The notes beneath the pieces are model-generated. The model worked only from the letters and a program-made list of their open reading frames with translations. It made no database searches and was not told the origin of the DNA. Shown in pieces: positions 33,512 to 40,890 of a stretch of DNA of 40,890 nucleotides (positions within the stretch are counted from its first letter, which is position 1; each line of letters starts with the position of its first letter). Origin of the DNA: Chitinophagales bacterium (GTDB taxonomy: Bacteria; Bacteroidota; Bacteroidia; Chitinophagales; UBA2359); the NCBI GenBank assembly GCA_016787295.1, contig JAEUUX010000156.1, positions 1-40,890 on the forward strand, read 5' to 3'. Both the position numbers and the translations under genes were made by a program.

Positions 33512-36500
33512 TAACGGAGGAACGGGGATTTGAATTTCTTGCATATCAGTCCAAGAAGTTCGTGGTAATTGTTGTCCGCTAACCGTTTTTATAACTGCTT
33601 GATTAAAGTCTGTAGATAAGAAATAATGAGCGTAGTATTTGGCTATAAGAGCATTTTCAAACCTAAAAACTAAAATGTCAGTAGAGCAAATACCATTTTC
33701 TTTTGCTAAATAAACTTTATTTAAATTAGGACGTAATTTTCCATACAAAACATCATTTTCTTGAAAACGAGTTTTAGTACTTTTAATGTTTGAAAATAAA
33801 GTTCGGATATTTCCAACTAATACCCCCGTTTGACTTTCTATGTTTTCTAAGCCAATATAAATTACTTCTCCATTTTCATTTTGCGGTTCTATGTTATCTG
33901 TTACTTTTTTAGCAACTTTAGATAGTTTTTTAACAGCAAAATTATCAAAGTGTAGTAACCTATTTATTTCCCCTTTCGCTTTTTCCACCGCATTTTTCGC
34001 TGCTTCGGTGGCACGATCTATTGCCTCGCATTCCGACACAATTTGTTCTTGAACAGATAAAGGTGGAAGGGGGATTTTAGTTGCTCTTACCCTCTCTGTA
34101 TTCAAATTTTGAACAACTCCACCTGCTGCACTTGCAGCAAATTGTTCTTGTGTATCTCTGTATGATAAAATTTCATACAAATAATCTTTATTTAGTTTTT
34201 CACTAAAATTAGATAATAAAAGCCAGCCATCGTGTATACAGCCCGAAACTTTCATAATGTAAGGTCTTCCAAAACTCATAGAATTAGACAAAATGAAATC
34301 ACCTTCATTTACAAAACGAGAAAGTTCAGCTCCCGCTTTTGTAATTTTTTCGGCTGTTTGGGTAATATATTTTGACCCTTCGGCAACGTCACCTATTTTA
34401 ATCCAATTTACGCCATTTTTATCTTCCGTAATGTATTTGTCAATAGGTCTTGGTGAAGCACCTCTTGAAATTTGCATTACATTTTCCAACTTTACCAACT
34501 CCCATTGGGTATCGATGGATATAGATTTTTTAAGCGTGAGTGAAAGTGCTTTGTTGAAATCTTTGCGCGAAAAATCTAAAAGCTGGGTCAAAGGCGCATA
34601 AGTGAGCCATTCCTTCAAATTATCAGGAATGGTATAATTTTGTGTGCTGTTCTCAAAATTGTTGGCGATGTGGTGCGCAACTTTGCTGGCATCGTCGCGC
34701 AAATTGGGATTAAAAAGCGGTGTTATAATATCATAGACCGTTTCGCCGCCCGTATATTTAATCCCTTCTTGTCCTTTGGCATTAGTCCATTCATAGCCCA
34801 AAAACTTTTTTTGCTCCTTGCCGTCTGCTGGGCTTTTGACCAACAACACCTGCTGCGGGTTATGTTGGGCAAGCATAAAATAAAACAGTTTTTGCTGTTC
34901 TACCTTTCGAATGTATTCCAACAACAACAATGTGCTTTTCTCTTGTTGTTCTTCGGGCTTAAGTTTTTTAAATTCTGTTTTTTTGAGCAAATTATTGAGT
35001 TCTGTACTTTTTTCAAAAGCACTTTTATAAGCTATGCCTATCTCATATTGCCACCATTCGGCAAGCCGTTGTACTTCGCTGCGGAGCAAAATTTGATAAT
35101 GTTCAAAAGCCATATTGATGTGTTGACAATAATTTTTTAGCACCGCAAGGTCTTGGTAAACGCCGCCATTGCTGTCGATTTCTTCTTGGGCATTTTCAAA
35201 AAAGTCGAGCGTTCTGTTCCAAAAATGCTCCGCTTGTTCAGGTTTTTGCGCTTTTCTTTTCAAAAACAAGACAACCGTATTAGTGCCTGTTTTGCCAAAA
35301 GTACCGCTGCCCAATTCCACAATACTCACAAAGTCGAAATATTTAAGCAGTATTTCGCGCGTTTGTATGTGCATCTGGTCGGAGTTAGAAAGGATAGAAG
35401 TAGGCACAATAATCCCTGCCACACCATTTTGGGCGAGCAAATGTTTGGCGCGTTCTAAAAAAAAACATTGGATATTGTTGGTGCCAATTTTATCTTTATC
35501 AAACAATTCGTAAGTATTTGCCTCTTTTTCGTCGTTTTGCACCAACACATCTAAAAAGTCTTCTACCGCAAAAGGCGGGTTAGCCACCAACACATCGAAG
35601 CGTTCTTTTTGTAATGCTTCGTGATTGGCAAGAGCATCGGTGTCAATTACATTAATTTCTTTTTGCCCATACATACAAGCCGATACCGTGGCTACTTTGG
35701 CAAGGCGGTCTTCTTTTTCTATGCCAAAAATATGTTGATAATGCTGGTCGGGCGGTGTTGTTTTATATTTTTCGATAATAGGCTTTGCGGCAACAGCATA
35801 TTCCGTCAAAAAATGTCCCGACCCGCAGGCATAATCTATTACTGTTAAAGGTTCGGATTTTTGACTAATTTTTTGTTCGAGGGGCAGTGCGGCAATAATA
35901 AATTTACAGATAGGAATGGGCGTAAAAAATTGCCCTTCTGTTTGCTTGATACCATTATCCAAAAAGAACTCGAACATATCGCCCAAAAATTGGTTTTGTG
36001 TTTGAGACGTAAGCCGCACACTCTGCCACATTTTAATAATGTCAATCAAAATCTTGGCGTTTTTATCAAAACCTTTATTATTATGCACCTTAATAAACTC
36101 AAAATCGAGTCCTTTATAGAATTTTAATTCCCTAAAAATTTCTTTAATGCGTTTTTTAGTAGCATTTCGGTTGCTTTTAGTTGTCCAAAAAGCCTGGTCT
36201 ATTTCTTCGTTGCTGACGTACAAAATGTCTTCTTTCAAGAATTTTTTCATACCGATTTGATATAAGCCTTGCAACCTATCCACTAAATCGTAATAATTAT
36301 CGTAGGCAATACCTTTCCAGCGGAATTTTAGGTCGGTTTTGTTTTCGGTTTCATCAATAATTTTGCACAAAAACAAATTCACCAACACATCAAAAGCATT
36401 TTCGCGCCGCGAAACGTTGTGTTTCCGCAAAATAGTTCGGAACTCATGATACAATCCTTTTTTGTCAATAGAACTCAAAGGTTTGGTATCTTCTTCGAGG

Positions 36501-37204
36501 GTGTATTTGTTTTTGCCAATTTGGTAGGTCTGAATACTTTCTTCAAAAATTCCTGTTTCGGTACTTTCCAATTTATAAGTATTTTTCCAGACTTCGTATC
36601 GTTGGTTGATGTCGGCGGCTTGTGCAAAAGATTTCAGGTTTTTATCCTGCTCCAACACATCATGATTATCTTTGTGCGACACAATTTGTTGCGAAATAGT
36701 GATTTCTTGCGCTTTTTCCTCAAAATCGGAGGCATAAAGGCACAAAAATTCTGTTTCTTGGATTTGTTGGGCATAGCTAAACAATTGTCCGCCATTGCGC
36801 AACATTTCTTTCCAAGCATCTTTAAACTCTTTGCCCGGCGTTTTGCACTCTATCAACAACAAAGGTTTTCCTGCTTGGTTGCGCACCAAAATATCTGCGC
36901 GTCCGCCGCTTGCTCCGCGCCCAACTTTCCATTTGGGTTCGAGTTCTATATGTTCGGGGTGATAGCCTTTTGCCAACAAACGATGCACACACTCAAACAC
37001 AACAAAATTTTCATTAGCCTCAAAATTACAAGTTTGGCGTTCGTTGACTTTCATGCCCAAGACTTCGGGATAAATCAATTGCTTTGTAACAAAATCTACC
37101 TTTAAAAAAGCGCCTGTTTGAGGAAAATGTTTCTCAAAAACATGGTTTTTTTCTTCAAAACCCAAATGGCGTAATAATGATTGTAGGTTGTCTGCTGTTA
37201 TCAT
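33392..37204 (-). CDS. Single-chain restriction-modification-specificity enzyme (type I-like / type IIG)
   Basis: The 1270-residue protein fuses three functions. Residues about 60-135 form an HsdR_N-like PD-(D/E)xK nuclease (GGRADILVRNQ...LLLIECKTPGKEF; D104, E119, K121). About 180-400 is a helical HsdM-type N-terminal region. About 400-720 is an N6-adenine methylase with motif I VIDYACGSGHFLTEY near 455 and motif IV NPPF near 542. From about 900 there are two HsdS target-recognition domains, each followed by a PLPPLSVQEQIV or PVPPLAIQEQLV coiled-coil spacer. It should methylate and cut DNA at a bipartite site on its own. No helicase/translocase domain is present, unlike HsdR. The start lies 90 bases from element B; I see no consensus promoter there. 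Confidence 0.9.
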   Translation of the reverse strand: MITADNLQSLLRHLGFEEKNHVFEKHFPQTGAFLKVDFVTKQLIYPEVLGMKVNERQTCNFEANENFVVFECVHRLLAKGYHPEHIELEPKWKVGRGASGGRADILVRNQAGKPLLLIECKTPGKEFKDAWKEMLRNGGQLFSYAQQIQETEFLCLYASDFEEKAQEITISQQIVSHKDNHDVLEQDKNLKSFAQAADINQRYEVWKNTYKLESTETGIFEESIQTYQIGKNKYTLEEDTKPLSSIDKKGLYHEFRTILRKHNVSRRENAFDVLVNLFLCKIIDETENKTDLKFRWKGIAYDNYYDLVDRLQGLYQIGMKKFLKEDILYVSNEEIDQAFWTTKSNRNATKKRIKEIFRELKFYKGLDFEFIKVHNNKGFDKNAKILIDIIKMWQSVRLTSQTQNQFLGDMFEFFLDNGIKQTEGQFFTPIPICKFIIAALPLEQKISQKSEPLTVIDYACGSGHFLTEYAVAAKPIIEKYKTTPPDQHYQHIFGIEKEDRLAKVATVSACMYGQKEINVIDTDALANHEALQKERFDVLVANPPFAVEDFLDVLVQNDEKEANTYELFDKDKIGTNNIQCFFLERAKHLLAQNGVAGIIVPTSILSNSDQMHIQTREILLKYFDFVSIVELGSGTFGKTGTNTVVLFLKRKAQKPEQAEHFWNRTLDFFENAQEEIDSNGGVYQDLAVLKNYCQHINMAFEHYQILLRSEVQRLAEWWQYEIGIAYKSAFEKSTELNNLLKKTEFKKLKPEEQQEKSTLLLLEYIRKVEQQKLFYFMLAQHNPQQVLLVKSPADGKEQKKFLGYEWTNAKGQEGIKYTGGETVYDIITPLFNPNLRDDASKVAHHIANNFENSTQNYTIPDNLKEWLTYAPLTQLLDFSRKDFNKALSLTLKKSISIDTQWELVKLENVMQISRGASPRPIDKYITEDKNGVNWIKIGDVAEGSKYITQTAEKITKAGAELSRFVNEGDFILSNSMSFGRPYIMKVSGCIHDGWLLLSNFSEKLNKDYLYEILSYRDTQEQFAASAAGGVVQNLNTERVRATKIPLPPLSVQEQIVSECEAIDRATEAAKNAVEKAKGEINRLLHFDNFAVKKLSKVAKKVTDNIEPQNENGEVIYIGLENIESQTGVLVGNIRTLFSNIKSTKTRFQENDVLYGKLRPNLNKVYLAKENGICSTDILVFRFENALIAKYYAHYFLSTDFNQAVIKTVSGQQLPRTSWTDMQEIQIPVPPLAIQEQLVSEIILLEGIISENERLIQQSGASKRLVLERYL

Positions 37205-37294
37205 CTTGGCTTATTATTTAGAAGTAAGGGGTGAAAAATAGTTAAGGCTATGCTCCACCAAATAGTGCAGCAAAAAAATGTAGTGGCTACATAC

Positions 37295-37762
37295 TATACT
37301 GAATTGAAAATATTTTTCGGATTTGATAATGAACAATGTTACGTACTTGTCTCAAAATGCAACATCAATTAACAGCAATTTGCCATTCCTCCAAATGCTA
37401 CTTTCGTAAGCGGAAAATGGTGATTCATCTTTTTTGCTCACCCAAACAGCAGCAAAAAAAGGTGTTTTTTTTTCGAGTGGATTCGTCCGGCGTGCTGTGG
37501 TCTTTGCTTAATTTTGTGGTAGCAAGCAAATTAGTAAGTGTTTTGTTTGTTTTATCGTATTAGCTACCGCAAAATGTAGGCAATCGTTGAGGCAATTTAT
37601 CATTCTTTGTCTGTTTTTTCGTGACTTTCATGCCTCAACGACCGACTACAGCACTATTTCGGGTGACGAAAATAGTGTAAGCAGATGTACGTTTTTTTGT
37701 GACTGTAATTATTCGACTGTCAACATTTTACAAAATCCGAAGACTGTATTCAATTTAGTATA
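37295..37762 (-). mobile_element. MITE-like structured non-coding element, copy B (inverted)
   Basis: The reverse complement of this 468-bp element follows copy A (30283-30733) throughout, with scattered substitutions and small indels. Ends are TATACTGAATTGAAAATA (left) and, as complement, TATACTAAATTGAATACAG (right). The CACTATTTTCG and TCGTTGAGGCA hairpin stems are kept while the loop of the first differs. It lies between the divergent restriction gene and the AAA ATPase operon. Confidence 0.75.
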
Positions 37763-37883
37763 CAAAAAATAATGCCACAAAGGTACAAACTTTTGTTGTT
37801 ATTACAACTGTTGAAAGCGTTTTTTGTTACAAAAGCGCTGTATTTTTTTAGCTATGCAAAACACAAAAAAATTACTACCAATC

Positions 37884-37916
37884 TTTGGGAATTTGGGGAA
37901 TTTATTTTACCTTTGC
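37884..37916 (+). promoter_or_regulatory. Promoter of the ATPase/TOPRIM-like operon (TTTG, 20-bp spacer, TACCTTTGC)
   Basis: -33 TTTG at 37884-37887 and -7 TACCTTTGC at 37908-37916 are separated by 20 bases. Transcription should begin near 37923, giving a leader of about 105 nt before the ATG at 38029. Confidence 0.7.
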
Positions 37917-38028
37917 TCCGAAAATACAAATCATTGTTTTACTTCTTTTCAAATATTTTCACAACAACTACACAAAGCAAGCCAAACCAATGAAAATATT
38001 AGTTTCATAAAAACCAAATCAGCAACCC

Positions 38029-39237
38029 ATGTTTACAACTTTCAAAATATCAAATTTTAGAACCCATATAGATACAGAACTAAAAATACAGGACATAACC
38101 CTTATCATAGGTTCTAATAATTCGGGCAAAAGTAATTTGTTAGCCGCTCTACGTTGCTTTTCCAAACTTGTTAGCAAAACTTTTTTTGATAGCGATAGAG
38201 ATAAAACAGTCAATAAATCTTATTATTTTGGCAATAAACACAGCTTAAGTGATAACGACAAACCCATCATTTTTGCTTGTGAATGGCAACAAAATAACAC
38301 AAAAATTAACTATCAACTTGAACTCTATTGTTTAAATAAGGAAGAAGAAGTTTACTGCAAAGAACGCTTGACCATCAACGAAAATAAATACGAAAATGGT
38401 TTTACCAATCTCTCCAATGAATTGTTGTTGAGAACCATTATACAAGAACAAGAACAAAACAAACAAACAGCGACATTTATTGACAACTTTTTTCGGTCAT
38501 TAGCAAGCATTTATTACTATAATTTTCAACCTTCTTCGCTAAAAGGACAAGTAAAACGCACTTCCAAAAGAATTTTTCACGAAACAATAAGAGGAAAACA
38601 CTTAAATATAGCCAACGATATAGGCAGAGACGGTTCCAATTTTCAAGAACTAATCAAGTACGTAAAAGAAGAAGAAAACGAAACTTACAACAAATTTCTC
38701 GGGTTATTGCAAGAGTTCGAAAGCAGTTTTGTGGGTATCCTTATTGACAAAGATGGACAAACTAGATGGCAGTTTAATATGGGCAATAATAATTTTCCGT
38801 ATTATGCAGCCGATAAAATTTCAGACGGATTGATGAAAGCCGCAGCAGTTGCCTTGTTGTGTGCCATGAAACATCCGCCCGCTATCATTATGATAGAAGA
38901 AATTGAAAACGGAATAAACCAAAAAAATCTAGCTAAATTTCTTCATTGGCTAACAGATACGCCCAACGGCAGCAACAAAACACAGTTTATTATCACTTCG
39001 CATAGCCCTTCGGTTATCAGAGAATTTGCCGACCGAATCGACTGTGTCTATAATGTGCATCTAAAAAAGAAAAAAGGTTATGTAAGCGAAATCACCAACC
39101 TTAATGACGCTATTAAACCCCTTGTTCGATTTGGTGCCATAAAAGAAGAAGAAGTAAACGAACAAAATGGCATCTATCACATAAGCCCGCACGCCTTGAC
39201 CGAAATGTTTTATAATGGCGTTTTGGCAGAACTATAA
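38029..39237 (+). CDS. OLD/AAA_21-type ATPase, probable defence-system sensor
   Basis: The 402-residue ABC-like ATPase has FKISNFRTHIDTELKIQDIT at the start, Walker A GSNNSGKS at 28-35, a signature-like ISDGLMKAAAVALLC from 264, Walker B AIIMIEEIENGIN at 285-297 (E290, E291) and the switch motif ITSHSPSV with His325. This is the layout of stand-alone OLD-family/AAA_15/AAA_21 ATPases, which usually work with a nuclease partner in phage defence (Gabija GajA, PARIS AriA, Septu PtuA are relatives by fold). It lacks a fused TOPRIM domain. The next gene starts 16 bases after its stop codon and is likely its partner. It is not one of the named systems as far as I can tell from the sequence. Confidence 0.82.
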   Translation: MFTTFKISNFRTHIDTELKIQDITLIIGSNNSGKSNLLAALRCFSKLVSKTFFDSDRDKTVNKSYYFGNKHSLSDNDKPIIFACEWQQNNTKINYQLELYCLNKEEEVYCKERLTINENKYENGFTNLSNELLLRTIIQEQEQNKQTATFIDNFFRSLASIYYYNFQPSSLKGQVKRTSKRIFHETIRGKHLNIANDIGRDGSNFQELIKYVKEEENETYNKFLGLLQEFESSFVGILIDKDGQTRWQFNMGNNNFPYYAADKISDGLMKAAAVALLCAMKHPPAIIMIEEIENGINQKNLAKFLHWLTDTPNGSNKTQFIITSHSPSVIREFADRIDCVYNVHLKKKKGYVSEITNLNDAIKPLVRFGAIKEEEVNEQNGIYHISPHALTEMFYNGVLAEL

Positions 39238-39253
39238 ATCATCTCTTAATAAT

Positions 39254-39991
39254 ATGAACCCACAAATTGCAATTATAAGGGACGGTCCTAGCGATTTTTT
39301 AGTCCTAAAAAAGTTTATTTCTTGTATTTTTCAGCACCACCATCAAATTGAGTTGGAAGAAGATAATTTTTTTGAGTTCGAAAATACACTAAACATTATC
39401 AACGCACTTTCGAAGTATTTTGACAAATCTACTTCCGAACACGCTTTGTTTAGTAATATTGCTGGTGATGTTAGAAGGCAAATACAACAAATCATACTTA
39501 CTGCCATACTTAAATTTTCTAAAGAAAAAGACCTATCTTTGACCAACAAAGATGTATTAGTCTTGTATGGTGATGCAGAAAAAATATTAGGGTCAAAAGA
39601 AAAATACTTTGAACCATGGGCATACACCATCAACAGTATTATGTGGCTTGCTATCGAAGAATTTTACCACAAAATGGTAAGACAAGGCTACGAATACCAA
39701 CAATTACCGCTCATTTTACCAATTGTACTGTATCCAAGTTCCGAAATTTTGGTAGCCTCTTGTATGGACGATTTCGACAAAACAAATTATCGCCAATTTA
39801 ATGCCAGACCAGCACTTAAACAACATGTTTATGAAACAGAAAGCATTCCATTGGCAATACATAATGGCACCCTTGCCGAAGTCTTAAATACTTTTGTCGT
39901 GCCTGAAAGTTTAAGCAAAGTTTACAAAGATTTGCCCGAAGTAAGAAAGTTTATGCAAATCCTTACTTTTTCAAACCCACCTCAAAAATAA
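39254..39991 (+). CDS. Possible TOPRIM-like effector partner of the ATPase
   Basis: The 245-residue protein begins MNPQIAIIRDGPSDFLVLKKFI. A short strand followed by (E/D)GxSD at residues 10-14 is the start of TOPRIM-like domains in OLD nucleases and DUF4276/DUF4435 proteins. A second strand, DVLVLYGDAEKIL at 100-112, ends in acidic residues D107 and E109 that could be the other metal ligands. YPSSEILVASCMDDF near 160-174 is a further conserved-looking acidic segment. I chose the ATG at 39254 because an earlier in-frame ATG lies inside the preceding gene. The TOPRIM assignment is tentative; the protein may be a novel family. It is followed by a terminator, closing a two-gene operon. Confidence 0.6.
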   Translation: MNPQIAIIRDGPSDFLVLKKFISCIFQHHHQIELEEDNFFEFENTLNIINALSKYFDKSTSEHALFSNIAGDVRRQIQQIILTAILKFSKEKDLSLTNKDVLVLYGDAEKILGSKEKYFEPWAYTINSIMWLAIEEFYHKMVRQGYEYQQLPLILPIVLYPSSEILVASCMDDFDKTNYRQFNARPALKQHVYETESIPLAIHNGTLAEVLNTFVVPESLSKVYKDLPEVRKFMQILTFSNPPQK

Positions 39992-40037
39992 GTAGCGCAG
40001 GGTTTAAAATCTTAATTACATCAACTAACATTTTTCC

Positions 40038-40075
40038 ATAGCGTAGAGCCTCAGTTCTACGCTATTTTTATTTTT
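40038..40075 (+). terminator. Terminator of the ATPase operon
   Basis: Stem ATAGCGTAGA/TCTACGCTAT with an 8-base loop is followed by a T-rich tail, 47 bases after the stop codon at 39991. Confidence 0.85.
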
Positions 40076-40091
40076 ACTCCAGAAAACAAAA

Positions 40092-40554
40092 CCCCCATGC
40101 AACCCTTTCCTTCCCATATACGTCTTATTACAAAAAAGTAAAAAAATATTACCCAAAAACACACATCAACACAATAAACCGATAATCAGCAGCGTTTTGC
40201 CATAAAAAAAATATAAACTCCCATGCAACCCTTTCCTTCCCATATACGTCTTATTACAAAAAAGTAAAAAAATATTACCCCAAAACACACACCCACACAA
40301 TAAACCGATAATCAGCAGCGTTTTGCCATAAAAAAAATATAAACTCCCATGCAACCCTTTCTTTCCCATATACGTCTTATTACAAAAAAGTAAAAAAATA
40401 TTACCCAAAAACACACACCAACATAATAAACCGATAGTCAGCAGCGTTTTGCCATAAAAAAAATATAATCGCTATGCAACCCTTTCCTTCCCATATACGT
40501 CTTATTACAAAAAAGTAAAAAAATATTACCCAAAAACACACACCCACACAATAA
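40092..40554. repeat. Tandem array of about four 126-bp units
   Basis: The landmark ATGCAACCCTTTC recurs at 40097, 40223, 40349 and 40474, giving periods of 126, 126 and 125 bp. The units are nearly identical, with the last less complete. Each unit contains CATATACGTCTTATTACAAA and GCAGCGTTTTGCCATA. The unit length is a multiple of three, which creates an apparent repeat-coding frame on the minus strand, but the 125-bp step breaks it. No unique spacers are present. Confidence 0.85.
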
Positions 40555-40683
40555 GCTACGAAATGATAACGTTTTTCACCTAATTTTATTAATATAAAGC
40601 GAATACCACTGTTTATTTGGGGCAAAATGTCATTTTTAGCAGTAAAAACGTGATTTTTTAAAACAAACAGACAAATGTGCAGG

Positions 40684-40890
40684 CGACAAATAAATATTTT
40701 TCCCAAAAAAAATAAATTTTGGGGCGACAAATAAATATTTTCTTCTCCAAAATAAATATTTTCGGGTAACAAATAAATATTTTTCCCAAAAAAAATAAAT
40801 TTTGGGGTGACAAATAAATATTTTCTTCTCCAAAATAAATATTTTCGGGTGACAAATAAATATTTTTCCCAAAAAAAATAAATTTTGGGG
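40684..40890. repeat. Tandem array with 83-bp period running off the window end
   Basis: The landmark ACAAATAAATATTTTTCCC recurs at 83-base steps (near 40686, 40769 and 40852). Each unit consists of two related halves that begin with GACAAATAAATATTTT and end in palindromic AT-rich blocks (CCCAAAA...TTTTGGGG and CCAAAATAAATATTTTCGG). It continues past the window edge. Confidence 0.85.

Noticed and set aside
36419-37105. 228-residue plus-strand frame antisense to the restriction gene
   Set aside because: It lies within the conserved nuclease/methylase coding region, which is clearly the real gene, and it has Phe/Cys-rich antisense composition.
37336-38060. Several plus-strand frames of 60-78 codons between element B and the ATPase gene
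   Set aside because: Most lie in the non-coding element or its AT-rich flank, and none is preserved in copy A at 30283-30733.
40166-40772. Minus-strand open frames with repeated GNIFLLFCNKTYMG-type or YLFWRRKYLF-type peptides
   Set aside because: They are produced by the tandem arrays, whose 126-bp unit is divisible by three. They lack a promoter and ordinary composition, and the 125-bp step breaks the frame.
40092-40890. CRISPR array
   Set aside because: The repeats are tandem with 126- or 83-bp periods and have no unique spacers between short constant repeats. No cas gene is nearby.

Overview
The window is AT-rich chromosomal DNA from a member of the Bacteroidota, probably a gliding or particle-attached environmental relative of the Saprospiria/Chitinophagia type (the class is an inference). 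Three things point there. Several secreted proteins end in type IX secretion (T9SS) sorting domains. One giant protein is built from SprB-type repeats. Most transcription units are preceded by the Bacteroidota -7 element TAnnTTTG(C), and I used its position to correct several starts. I saw no tRNA, rRNA, CRISPR array or complete insertion sequence with a transposase.

Layout. 1-2500: the tail of a gene, a terminator, a GC-rich dispersed repeat and an orphan protein resembling the C-terminal half of an adenine DNA methyltransferase. 2603-6568 (minus): rfbD and rfbC (dTDP-rhamnose), an NtrC-family sigma-54 activator, and a secreted YwqK/MORN-like protein. 6705-10816: enoyl-CoA hydratase, DNA polymerase III delta (holA), a DksA/TraR-like protein on the opposite strand, and a secreted TPR protein. 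10917-12418: a small lipoprotein and a T9SS cargo protein. 12586-16179: two tandem membrane-anchored Ppx/GppA-like proteins, a NUDIX hydrolase, then an Mrr-type restriction enzyme with its own promoter. 16274-26880: three T9SS cargo proteins, including a 2606-residue adhesin-like protein. 27244-30035: a small OB-like protein with a membrane subtilase, then a cytoplasmic TPR protein.

30283-37762 is the most dynamic part. Two similar, roughly 450-470 bp non-coding elements with imperfect terminal inverted repeats lie in opposite orientation. They enclose htpG and a single-chain restriction-modification-specificity enzyme. Within this block there is also a truncated remnant of a second specificity-gene 3' end and a separate 344-bp element with perfect 15-bp terminal inverted repeats. 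htpG has an excellent sigma-54 (-24/-12) promoter and a palindrome directly at the edge of one element.

38029-39991 is a compact two-gene unit with its own promoter and terminator: an OLD/AAA_21-type ATPase and a small partner carrying a TOPRIM-like N-terminal DGPSD motif. It is the best candidate for a little-described defence module, and it lies next to the restriction locus. The window ends in two AT-rich tandem arrays (126-bp and 83-bp periods). The longer non-coding stretches are accounted for as follows: 88-625 terminator, repeat, promoter; 9039-9586 hairpin and promoter; 26881-27243 two divergent promoters; 30036-30818, 32673-33391 and 37205-38028 mobile-element-like repeats and promoters; 39992-40890 terminator and tandem arrays.
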